NCBI GenBank assembly: GCA_029204225.1
Contig: CM055095.1
Coordinates: forward strand, 56,748,140 to 56,812,139
Source of the DNA: Diphasiastrum complanatum
Lineage: Eukaryota > Streptophyta > Lycopodiopsida > Lycopodiales > Lycopodiaceae
Length of the DNA stretch: 64,000 bases
Direction: 5' to 3'
The notes under the pieces were generated by a model. That model did not search any database and had not been told where the DNA came from. It saw only the letters and a list, made by a program, of their open reading frames with translations. Below are positions 10,918-22,900 of this stretch, one piece after another (position 1 is the stretch's first letter; every line of letters starts with the position of its first letter). The position numbers were made by a program, and so were the translations under genes.

Positions 10918-13900
10918 CTAGTTGTGAGTGCCCGTCGTTGACGGGCAATGGCGGCCGATCTAGTGACGGCCGATGATTTGAAAATTCAGTATCTCGTTGA
11001 CGGGCGAGTAGCGATAATTTAGGAGGAAAGTCGATGGCCGTTGATGGGTGGCCGATGTATGTGTGTGTATGTATGTGGCCGTCCATTCGAGTCTAGGAAA
11101 AATTCAAGTCTTGAGAAAAATTCGAGTCATCGAGAATTTCGAGTTTTGGGAAAAATTCGAATCTTGGGAAAAATTTGAGTCCTTGAAAAATTTGAGTCTT
11201 TCGAAAAATTTCGAGTGTTGGAAAAAATTTGAGTCATCAAATAATTCGTGTCATCAAATTCGTGTCATCAAATAATTCGTGTCTTTACAAAAATTTGAGT
11301 CATTCTAGAAATTCGAGTCGTTCTTAAAATTCGAGTCTTCTTAAAAATTCAAGCTTTCCAAAAAATCGAGTCGTTCAAAGAATTCGAGTTGGAAAAATTC
11401 GAGTCTTTGAAAAATTTCGAGTCTTTCAGAAAATTTGAGTCGTCCCAAAAATTCGAGTCTCAAAAATTCGAGTCGTTCCAAAATTGGAGTCTTTATGAAA
11501 AAATTTGAGACATTAGAAAAATTTGAGTCATAAAAAAAAATTCAAGTGTAACCAACTCTACCCTCTCTGTTGCTACCCCTATCTCGGATGACCTAAACTG
11601 GGTGGATGGACTCCTACAGTCTGATGAAAATGCACTACTTCCAACAAACTCTACAACAAGACGTTAAGGTGATGGTACCATGACATGATGTAATGTCAAC
11701 GGATGATAGCTATGTGGAGGCACGCTTACAATCAAACTGGTTTCGCTACTCTCGATGTGCTCTACTGCACCACTGCTAAGTGATTGTACACTGGCATCTA
11801 AAGTCAATGTACCATCGCTACGTAGGGACACACCTGCAGTGCCTATACTACATGCTGGCGAAGCCCCGGAGATAGTGGAAAATCGGCAAAACATTTTGTG
11901 TCATGTACGCCAGATCACAAAAAGAAAGCAAAGCATTGGCGAGGTGCGAGCAACATTATTGAAATTTTTTGTGCTCCAAGTTAGTCTGTGTGCTTATATA
12001 GAATGTCATATTGTGTGGCAGAGCTCATGAATAGCATCGGTCGGGACTATAGTGACTATCGATATTCCAAAAAATATAGATATGACTCCGTCCTTTCTAG
12101 CGCATCAAAACCATTTGAAATCACCTCTAGATTCATCTGAAGACTCAAGTTCTGGGTTTGAGGAATCTGATGAGGGAGATATGGATATAAATGTAGAGAC
12201 GTTATAGTTTGTATTGGTGGTTATGCCTAAACTATAAAGGCAAGTAAGTACTTAATACCTCAAGCGGTAGGGGTTGTTATTGCTAATTTTGACAATATAA
12301 CAAAGGAATACGGTTTGAAAAAGATTTGTGATTAAAGTGTCATTTATTGATGAATGTTATATACTTTTTAAATGATTTGAAAAGGATCTCATCCTGCTGC
12401 AAATCAAACATGTACGACTTCAGCTGCGCTACATCCACATGAACGACCTTGAACTCCAAGAAAACATTCCTCAACCTGGCAAAGTGAAAGAAGCGCTAGC
12501 CCTTAGTGAATCATTTATATTCTGATTGCTGAACCTCTATCGAGTTCTATAGCAAAAATTTCAGCACCTACGATGTATACTTTAAGCACTGATGCAACAC
12601 CTACGATGTATACTGATGCAACGCCAGCGAAGGGGGCACAAAAGGCCTCTGGCCGTGCACGGTCGAGCGGAGATGCGGGGGCCTTTTTGATTTTAAATTT
12701 TCTGCAGATCCTCAAACAACAGAAACCTAGCACATTAATTTTGTATAGAACCCTCCTTATGTTTTTCGGACATTTGTATCCTACCTAGCTCATCATAAAA
12801 GACTCTCTCCCAGGGTTAACTCTTTCACTTTCACGCAGACCTTGCCTTGGTTTGAAAAGGGTAATTTCAAAGAAAGGTGATAAATAATTGAATAAGTCGC
12901 AGAAGGTAAGAAGCCAGTGCTACATTTGTATCCTACCTAGCTCATCATAAAAGGCTCTCTCCCAGGGTTAACTCTTTCACTTTCACGCAGACCTTGCCTT
13001 GGTTTGAAAAGGGTAATTTCAAAGAAAGGTGATAAATAACTGAATAAGTCGTAGAAGGTAAGAAGCAAAATTTCAAGTAAACTATGTGGCAAATGTTGAA
13101 ACAACTAGACTTTTAAATAGATAAAGAACCTTCCACGTTTGTTTTTCTTGCAAACCAAACAAAAGAATTGTAACCTGCATGCAAGGAGAGACCAACAACA
13201 ACCGCCAAAGAGTGCAAGAAAGCTTTTGAAACCTATTCCATATATACAACACAGAATGTGAAGTTTCTAAGAAACTTCTACTTTTTGGTAGCTTTGAATC
13301 TGCATATTGTAGCATCGGTTAGAGTTACATCAACAAAGATCATTAAATATTATTGTTGGATTTCTTACTTCATGCAGATAATCAATGCTGATGATATTTT
13401 GAGGAAGAAATTGTTGCCAAGAACTCATTTGACGTAAGTGCCTTATAAGAAGGCTCATTGAATTGCAAAATCTAAAACACATCCAGAACAATCATCGTGA
13501 ACTTTTATTCAGTGCCATCCTTTCAAAGGATAATATACTACTGTTGAAAGTAACCTTCAATGAAGTATGGGAGTGTGGAATGTCAGAGCTAGCAGATAAG
13601 ATGTATCTTCTCAGTGGTTTCTTTATTTGTAAAAACTGGAGGTAAACCAAAAACGTACTGTAGCAAAATGATGGATTTCCTATTCCAATCTCTAGGCCAC
13701 TCTCCTGGAGGTTTAAGTACTCATATGAAATGTAATTCAAAGAGAGGGAATAAAAACCATAGCCCTAGTCTTTTTGAAGTGATCAGCGCAGCTCAACAGC
13801 CAAGTGTTACAAATTGGTTGTGGCGGCTACATGTTCATGGCCGTGTGAAAAGGTCAAACTGTCTTCTTTTAATTGAATAACTTTTATTTATCATAGGTTT

Positions 13901-16900
13901 GGACAAACCAAACCTCTTTGATTTCAGCAAGAGATTACTCAACAAAGCATGCTTAGCAAGAAGTGATTTCTACTCGTGTCGCCAAAGGTCTGCAAACTCC
14001 AACTAGAGGATCGATCGTTGCTTTGTACTGAGTTTCCCATATTGAATTTTTGATCAGAGCTCCCAAGGCGGCATCATATCCATGGACCACATTCTCCATG
14101 GTGTGATTGAGCACTCTTGCAACCCAAATTTCGAAAAGAAGCTCCTCACAGTTAGTGTCTTCTTTCTCAAAGTGATCTAGAAGCTTTTGATAGGTAGATA
14201 TCCATGCTTTCTCATTTGCAAAGCTCCAGCACGGCCACTCTATTGCATTAAGCATTCCCTTCACCAGCTCTGGATCAATGTTGCAACAACTCTCGCTGAC
14301 GATGTTGCCTAGTGTAATATTCTTCGTTTGATATTCGTGGATCAACAGGTTGATATCCTTCATTCGATATTGCATATCATATTCTGATATCAATGGACAA
14401 AGACGACAGAGAGATCTGCTCCAGGAGCAGGTCAGATCGGCCTTCAGACGCCCTTGTGCAGGTCAGCTAGCTCCGAGGAGGCTCTGAAATAGACCAAGAG
14501 CGCGGGACTTTGAGCCCAAAATGCTCAGCCAACATAAAATAACATGACTTTGATCGAAGCCCAACAGTAGAAACAATCTTTTCTGCACGGATCGATCTAC
14601 GTAGTACAGCGGAGAGCATGCGCGAGTCCCACTCAAATTCATTGTTGCTCAAATTGCGGGTGCGTGATTTTGCAAACTTTTGCCAACGCACAAATGCAAC
14701 GCAGGCAGAGGGAACCAGAGGATCGTGAGAGCAAACTTTTGCCAAAGCACAAATGCAGCGCAGACAGAGGGAACCGGAGGATCGTGAGAGCAAACTGTTG
14801 CCAAAGCAGTAATAGAAAAATTTGTATCCGTTAGCAAGCGATTGGCTATGGCCAGGCCAATAATACCTACACCAACTATCGCAACGTCAGATTCTGTCAA
14901 TACTCTACCCTATGCTTCCTTGATAAACTGATGCTGCCTGCTTTGCTCGCTGATTTGCTTGTTGATGGAGTTTCTGCATTTTGGACGTTGCATCTCAATC
15001 GATGGAGAGAGAGAGAGAGCGCAAACTTGTAGATACTGATACACATTTTAGCATCATGTACAGTGGCATCAGATGAGATGTATATATTTTTTAACAGTCT
15101 ATTAGTGTCATGGCTAATTTATCGTGGTTGCTTACAAATGGTTAGCTCTGTGAGATTTGAATGGTTAGTCAGAAGTGGTTTGCTCCGTGCAAGATGAGAG
15201 AGACCAAAAAGGTCCGTCTAGGGCATGCAGACGAAAGGAGTGGTTGTGTCGCCTCCACATACTCCCGGATTTTACCACGCCATTAATTGCTCCGTTTTCA
15301 ACTCCACGCCAAACGTTTTTGGTGAGCCTTCAGAGAAAACACCAGCTGGTTTTTGATCAGTGGATCAGAAACCAGTGGGTGCCGTCTCTGGAGGCTCACC
15401 AGAAAAGTTTGACGTGGAGTCCAAGACGGAGCAATTGATGATGTGGTAAAATCCGGGAACACGTACTGGCGTCAGAACCACTCCTACCATCTCCATGCAC
15501 TGGAAAGACATTTTTGACCATTGCTTTCTTGCAAAGCTTCTTGGCCAAACATCCAGATGAAAGGGTATTGATCGATGCTGCTCCCTTGGGTGTCGGAGTT
15601 CAGGAAATGGGCAGTGAAGCTCATAAAATTACCTTTCAAACTGTGTTCTTATTGCAAAACATGCTTTAACTGACTTTCACTCACGCCGTCCCTGTCATAT
15701 ACCAAGCAACTTCAATACTTCTGTCACACTTCAGACTTATGGAAGAGCTGGAACTTTCTGTCTGGCGCACTGAAGGCTTGTACTCCTCATCATCATCAGA
15801 ATCTTGCTCGACAATATCTTTGATATCCTCCTTCTAGTTGTTTGTTCCCCAAACCCTAAATCCCAAACCAAACAAAAAGCCAACATTTTGGCGCGTTTGA
15901 GGTGTTTGTGTGGTGTGCATCCTCGATTCCGTAGCGTGATGAGAACAACTGCAACAAAACTGCTGCTAACAGTGGTGAATGGTCGTCAGAACCGTGCCAT
16001 TCACTACAAGGAGTGAATGGTCACCAGAAGAGTGAATGGTCATCATAACTGTGCCATTCACTACAGGGAACCAGAAGACCTACTGGCTGGCCCGACGACG
16101 AGGGACCCTTTCTCGGACCATGGCCAGCTGTTCTGCGGTGAAGTTAATTCCAATCCGTTGCTACGTTTCCTCGCCCTCGCCAGCTGGGGTAGGGGGGAGC
16201 AGGTCCGAGGACCGTGAGGGCATGTGGCTGCAGCTCCGGTAGTCGCGCCATCATCTCTCGCTAGCTCTCGCGAAATTCTGCTTCTTGCTTCCGTTCGTTG
16301 TGTCGGCGGACATCTACTAGGACCTGCTCCGATTAGTTGCCCGTGTGACGTTGTAGCACCCTAAACCCTAAATCTATCTCATCACATAGGCCATGGTACT
16401 GTGTAGAATGCATCAATGGTCCGGGAACACAGTAGGTCTGTTGCAAATTTTTTGGGTACCGTTTTCCTATTTTTTAACAGGAGGGGGCAGGTGGGTGCCA
16501 GACACCCTCTGATAATTAATTCCGGGGGGGGGGGAGGGGCCATAAATTGCTTTTATTTCGCTTTGGGAATGTTGGGCTAGTGCCTGTACTTTTTTTTTTT
16601 TTTCGAGAACGCGTCCGGACGCGGACGCAGACGCGCGTCCGGATGTTTGCTTCTTTATATATATATCAGGGATGCGTGTCCGGGCCGGACGCGGGCAATC
16701 TGTGTCCGGCATCCGGACCCGGACGCGTTCCTATTTTTTTTTTTTTTTTTAACAGTAAAAAAACAAAAAATAAATAGGGGTGCGTTCGGGGACCCGGACG
16801 CACCCATGGCGCGTCCGCGTCCGGCGTCCAGACGCGGACGCGAACGCGCATCCGGGCGCGGGTTATGTACAGTTGTCATAGAAGCCATATACTTCCAAGT

Positions 16901-19900
16901 ACAACAACTTACCTAATTAGGTGACAATCATTTATTGTAGTTAATACATGGATGCAATCTATAAATAGATCATCCGAGCACAGATTACATGAAACGCTCC
17001 GTCCATAAGACGTATTATTTGAGCCTCCCAGTTATGTCGTCATTCTGTTTTGTAATCGCCATTGTTGTGCTTCAGTGTAATATAGTAGCAATACATTTTT
17101 TATCTGTATATAACGTAAATGAATGCTTATTGTGATTTGAATGCACTCTATCGTTGTTTGATCGCGCTTGTTTACTCACTCTGATCAAAACACGGACGTC
17201 TACGACTCAATTTCTGATCAGACGATGGCTGTCTTTGATGCCTGAGGGACTCGCGATATCATACTGCTATTACAATCTATTTTAGAACCAAACTTCTCAT
17301 TGAATCCATTTTTCAGTAATACCACACACACTATCTCTAATCTCTTCGGTGGACTGTACTCTTGCTTTTGAGTATGAATTAATTCCCGCAATATTCCTGC
17401 TCTCTTCTCCATTCGCGTTCTTCCAGCTCCCTTGCCCCATCATGGACCACTCCTGGAGGTGAACCAAAAAGTTAATCATCTCCAAGGATCAACTTTATTA
17501 AATCTAAAAAAGGTTACATTCATACATAGACTGACTGGTCTCGAGGCCACCAACATGTGTTGGGCATTGTGTCTGGCTCGCATTGGTAGAGGGAGCTGAG
17601 ACCTGGCGATTGGATTCTTGGCACTGGTTGAGCTGCCAGTTGCTGTTTGCAAGACTCCCTCTATAGTTTTGTTGTGATTCGGCATGTCCCCTTTGTCCTA
17701 GAATATAGTGATGTTTGGTAAAGCACGCTTTTATATACTTAGTTTTTGTTTTGTCGATCAAGGTTGGCAAGTAGTTTTCATTTTGCTTATTAAGCTTGGC
17801 AAGCCTGGCAGAATCAGTCTAGCTCCCATATATGGATCCCGGGAGCTGTTCCGATAGGTAAAATCATTGGTCCAACTGTTATAATTGTGGTGCGCAAGAC
17901 CATTATTCATCGATTGCTCGGAGCCTTGACGACGACCAATCGACTATGTGCCATTATATTCAAATTTCTCGGGAGAAGGACATCAAGCTGCAGAATGCCC
18001 AAAGCCCCAAAAGCCTAAGGTGCTATACAAATATGTCCAGACTCCAAACGCAGAACCAGAAACCAAAAATAAACAAGAAGATGCAATCGTTCAGAGGATC
18101 AAATGCTTTGACGAAGGCACCTTGTTGACTACTGACAACAATTGGCCAAGTGATTTTGAAGATATCTGCAAATGGAGGATGATATTTCTTGGTATGCACT
18201 TGCTCAGCAAGTATTTGTAAGACCAAGAATGCTAGAATTGTGTTCTTGGGAAAGTTTCTAGTGACTTGGAGTCACTGATGTTTCTCAGAATCTTACTATC
18301 AACTCAGATTGCAATATCTGATTCTGTACAAAGATGATTCTGCATTGGTTGGTTATCGTTGGAGGTTTGTTTTTGATTAAGAAACTATTTTTCACGTTTT
18401 CGCGATACGGAATCAGAAGCATCAATTGATGGGTTTTGATATATCTCTGAATCTGAGTGTCTAATTTGTCTTATGAACAAACTAAATTTTAGGTTACTGC
18501 TTTTAATATTTGCTGTAGGTGCTACAAATCTGAACACATCACATCATCTAGAAATGAGTTGTTTTTGGTCTTTGGGCCATGTCTTCAGTATCAGATGTTT
18601 GTTAGTAGTAGAAGGGAATGTACGTCACAAAGATCAGAACACTTTTGTTCCGTACCTTTTTGGTATGCACCGGTTTTCTATGGTGCCAAGGACTCAAGAC
18701 TATCCACATGCCCCTCTGCTTATGTATGTGTTTGACTGATTATGCTACAATTTTCAGAGAATGATTAAGAAGTTAAGACTCGTGCTTAAAAGGGAGTATA
18801 ATCTTTATCTGGAAAGCTTTTAACAAATAAACTTCTGTTTGTCAGGTTGCAAAGCTCCAACGCGCCTGTCTCAAGAACCCTGCAAAGGTCAGAGTTGACG
18901 CATTTCTCCTAGTTTATGCAAAACATTTCAAAACTTTGCAGAGCTTCTCATTTGTCCATTATGATTTTATCAAGATATGATGCTTGCTTATGGAACCGAG
19001 CAAGAAGAAAAAACTATTTAACATATCTTTGTTGTTTTGCTTTCACGTCTCTTAGTTACTAGCTGGTATTAAATTCCCGTTTAAGATGAACAAGAATGGG
19101 CCATTTAGAAATGAAGCAAGTATATTCATGGAATAATTGACCAGCTCAACTATCGAGTCAGCTTGTCATGTCTCAGCATGTCACATAGAGACGTAAGGCA
19201 AGATTCAAATATACCCAAAAATTTGGAGCTCACTAATAGATAATAGCGCTTCTTTCATTGAAGATGTAGCTGTCATACCTTATTTTTGTTACCTACATAA
19301 CATGTTCTAGGAACCATTTTTCATTCATTGTGAGTTACTCTTGATGTCACCCTTATAACATAAGGTAATGTGTACATGCAAAGATTACTACACATAGAAA
19401 TCTATCAAATCTTAGAAATAAACATTCATGAATCATCAAACATGTAAAATAGGCCGTAACTTACCACATCACATCAATCATATCTGATCTCTTGTTTTTT
19501 TCCTAAAAATAGAAAAATGTTTTTTCAAAATTGCAAAAAATAGCAAATAATCATCAAAATTTTCACTAGTTTCCTTTAACATGCAACTTCCGACTTGAAA
19601 CTTTCTAGTGTGGGGAATGAAGGAGTGTTACGGGTTCAGAGTGGATTTCTTGGTAGAGAGAGAAAATTGTTGCTAGAGAGAAGTAAGGACGTCACTAGAA
19701 AGGATTATGAGAGTAGGTGATGTGAGGAAGATAAGGAAGTAAGAGAAATTGGAATTTGGTAGTAATGTCTAGGGCGGATGTACCTACTACCCCACCTTGT
19801 GAGCGGCTCTGACAACTGCTCCAATACGACAAAATGGTTGGCAAAGCGTGTGGGTGTTGGCTTCTTCAGATCTACCGGGTTTTATGTCCTAAACATGTTA

Positions 19901-22900
19901 AGGGCCCTCTTCTTCTTGGTCATGAAATGTGATGGTGGAAATCCAAGGGAGGCCTCCTATGTCATGCATCAAAAGATCGATGTAGTGTGCTACACATGGA
20001 GTCCACACAATGGCAAGATAGTCTTTTTCTAAAATCTCGCCCATGGGCACACAATTGCTGGCATTGGCAGTGACCACCTACACTACATGTTGCGCCCCCA
20101 CCTCGATGATCGCTACACGTATATCCCCATAAATAAATTCTCCATACTCAATAGTGCCAGCTCGAGAAGCATCCACACTCTTGAAAAATATAGTGCCCAA
20201 CAGACATGAACCAAGATGTTGATAATAGGCTTGTGCCTAATATAAGTTCACCCATCCAATAGAATAGAGCAACCATAAGTGGCCTAGGCATGTCATATGG
20301 GGCTGAGCTCTCTCGTGGTGCATGCATGATATGGCAAGTACGCAGAGCCTTGCGTGTGGGGGGGGTCTCCAACTGGCATCACAAGCTACTATCTCATATC
20401 ACAAAAGATGGTGGTGAAGACCAAGCCAAATGCAAGGTAGCCATTGCAAGAAACTGGCATGTTAGTCTAGTGACTGCCTCATGGTGTGTCTGCTGCCATA
20501 CTATAGGCACTGTGCTCTGTCGATATTTGCCCGCCCTGTCTTGTGTAGATGCATGTGGTCGTGGCCTGACTCTAGGGTGTGAGTGTGCTCCACCCTTGGG
20601 TGTCTCTCTAATGCCTTCCATAGCTCCAAGATTTGTCGCCTCTATTAAACTTGGGCCTCTACGCTTAGTAGACCTTCTCCCAACTGACTGTCCTGATGGA
20701 AATGCCTCTCTTTTAGATGATGACATCGCTATTGTCGTTGCTGCTGATGGAGACAGTGGTGGCCCTGTTGTTGTTGATGATGATGAACTAGGTTGTGATG
20801 ACCTTGCTGCTGATGGTGAAATGGGCCATGATGGACCAACCCTGGTGCTAGAAGGTGCATTGTTGTTGCCAGCGCTTGATCCTATGCCAATAGAACTTAG
20901 CTGGCCACCAATCTGTAGCCTGGGCCCATGAGTTGGCCCATTCATTGCTACTCCAACATATGTGCATAGTAACGCTCTTGTTTAGGTTCATGAATTGACA
21001 TACATGGGGTAATGCCCATTTGGCCGGGTCAAACAAAGCAAATGCAACCTGATCCTTGTTGTCGTGCTACAAAAGGTATCATTGCAATATAAGCAATGCC
21101 ATCTCTGTGCACCTAAACTTGCAAAAACTATTGCGTCTCCCTCCAAGAGATCCACCGCCACCCACATGCCTCCTCATCCCACCACAGGCATGGCTATAGA
21201 AACCCTAAGACCCTTAAAGAAAGGTCAAAAAATCGATACAAAGTGGATAGGTGAAAAGGAGGAGTCAACACACCTTAAAAGCTGCATAAACCCGAAATTG
21301 TAATACCAATGAATGCACCCTAAGTTATTGAACCCAGAACCCCACACCTAGCAAAACCTTTGCAAAAGGGCCTCATGCACATTAACCACATGAATGCTTA
21401 TGGTGACCACCTATGCTAAAAGAAGCTTGGGAAAATGGAATCATTGGAAACTTGGAAACCCTATAGCCCTGAAAAAAAGTCAAAATCAATGCAAAAAAAG
21501 GAGCTAACACATGTCAAAAGCTACATAAAACCTAAATTGTAATACCAATGAATCCCTAAGTAAATCCTTAACCCCATACCTAGAAAGAACTATGCAAAAG
21601 GGCCTCATGCACACATAAATGCTCATGGTGACCGCTTATGCAAAAGGAAGCTCGAAAACATGCAGTCGCTCTCTCCCTAGCAATCCTATAGCCAGTCCTA
21701 GCATTAGGATTCCCTCAAAATGATGCACTATGGCCTTTACACAAAGCAAAGAAAAAAATGATGAAAAAAGCCTCAAGGTGTTTTGCTAGCAAATCTCCAC
21801 ACACTCACTTTTTCCATCTCCCATTGTGCTACAATCACCTCTTCCATAGATTGCTACCTTCACATAGAGTGCTCACACGTGCATTTTGGCCTCCTATTGC
21901 TCTCTCCACAACCTCAAGAAGCTCCAATACAAATGTGCTCCACATTCAGGTTCCGCATCAATTCAAAAAAAAATTCCGAAATTTGTCCTCACAGCTTTCT
22001 GTTGTTCCAGAACACTCCAGGTTCAGAACATTTTTTGACGCAACTTAGGTTTGAAGCTTCACAACTCCAAGCTACTTCTCCAACTCACTACAACCTAGAA
22101 TGAGAAGGAAGGAGGACGCCTATCACGTATATAGACTCGGTGGAGGAATTGGGTGTATGCATGGGGTGAGTGCAACTCAAGGAGAAGTGGAACTCAAGTG
22201 AAAGTTTCTAATACGAGTTTGCATGTGTCATATACGAAGAGGGAATTATCTTAAGGACTCAAAAGCTAATCTTGGCATGTAAAGAAGATGCCACTAGTCA
22301 ATGTTCAAAGGTTCTTTTCCTTGAATAGAAATTGATCTTCCTCAAATAGGAAATGATTGACGGTAATTTTTGGATAAGGATAAGGTATTAGGTTAGCTAC
22401 GGGTGTCATTTGATTAATGAGCTATCTTGTCCTTGCATAATATGTATGTCTTTTCTCTGGTAAGGGATATGGAGGTTGCCAACCCCCCATCATGGTGATG
22501 GTAGGTCCAGGGGTGATCAATCTCTAAATGTTCCCATCAATGCATATGGATCCCAAAATTATTTCTTGTGGTTCCTTAGGAACTAAGTCGTGCGGTTGCA
22601 AACCAACTTTTTAGTAGCATATGAAATCATCAACAATTCATAATCATCAAGTAAAGAGTGTCTATTTCAAATGCATGGGAAAAACAATCATGACTTAGAA
22701 TCGTACAAGTCTGAAATTATGAAGATTTTTTTTTGTAATTAATAAGGCTATGCCTTAACTCTTCACATTCATATATCTGTGAATCCTTTAGGTATAGCAA
22801 GGATGGTCATTGATTGTATATGTAATATTTTATCTGTGTTGCTAACCTGCTTCTTCTTTTGAAAGCACTACAGGTTGAGGTTTCTTCGAAATATTCAACT

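Noticed and set aside
15850-16376. CCCTAAA words suggesting interstitial telomere repeats
   Set aside because: Only one or two units at each place (near 15853 and 16363); chance is sufficient.
16547-16916. Overlapping frames on both strands in GC-rich sequence
   Set aside because: They come from GGACGCG blocks and homopolymer runs of the MITE-like element.
20290-20931. 213-codon plus-strand frame
   Set aside because: It is the opposite strand of the hAT linker region; the minus strand carries the recognisable transposase landmarks.
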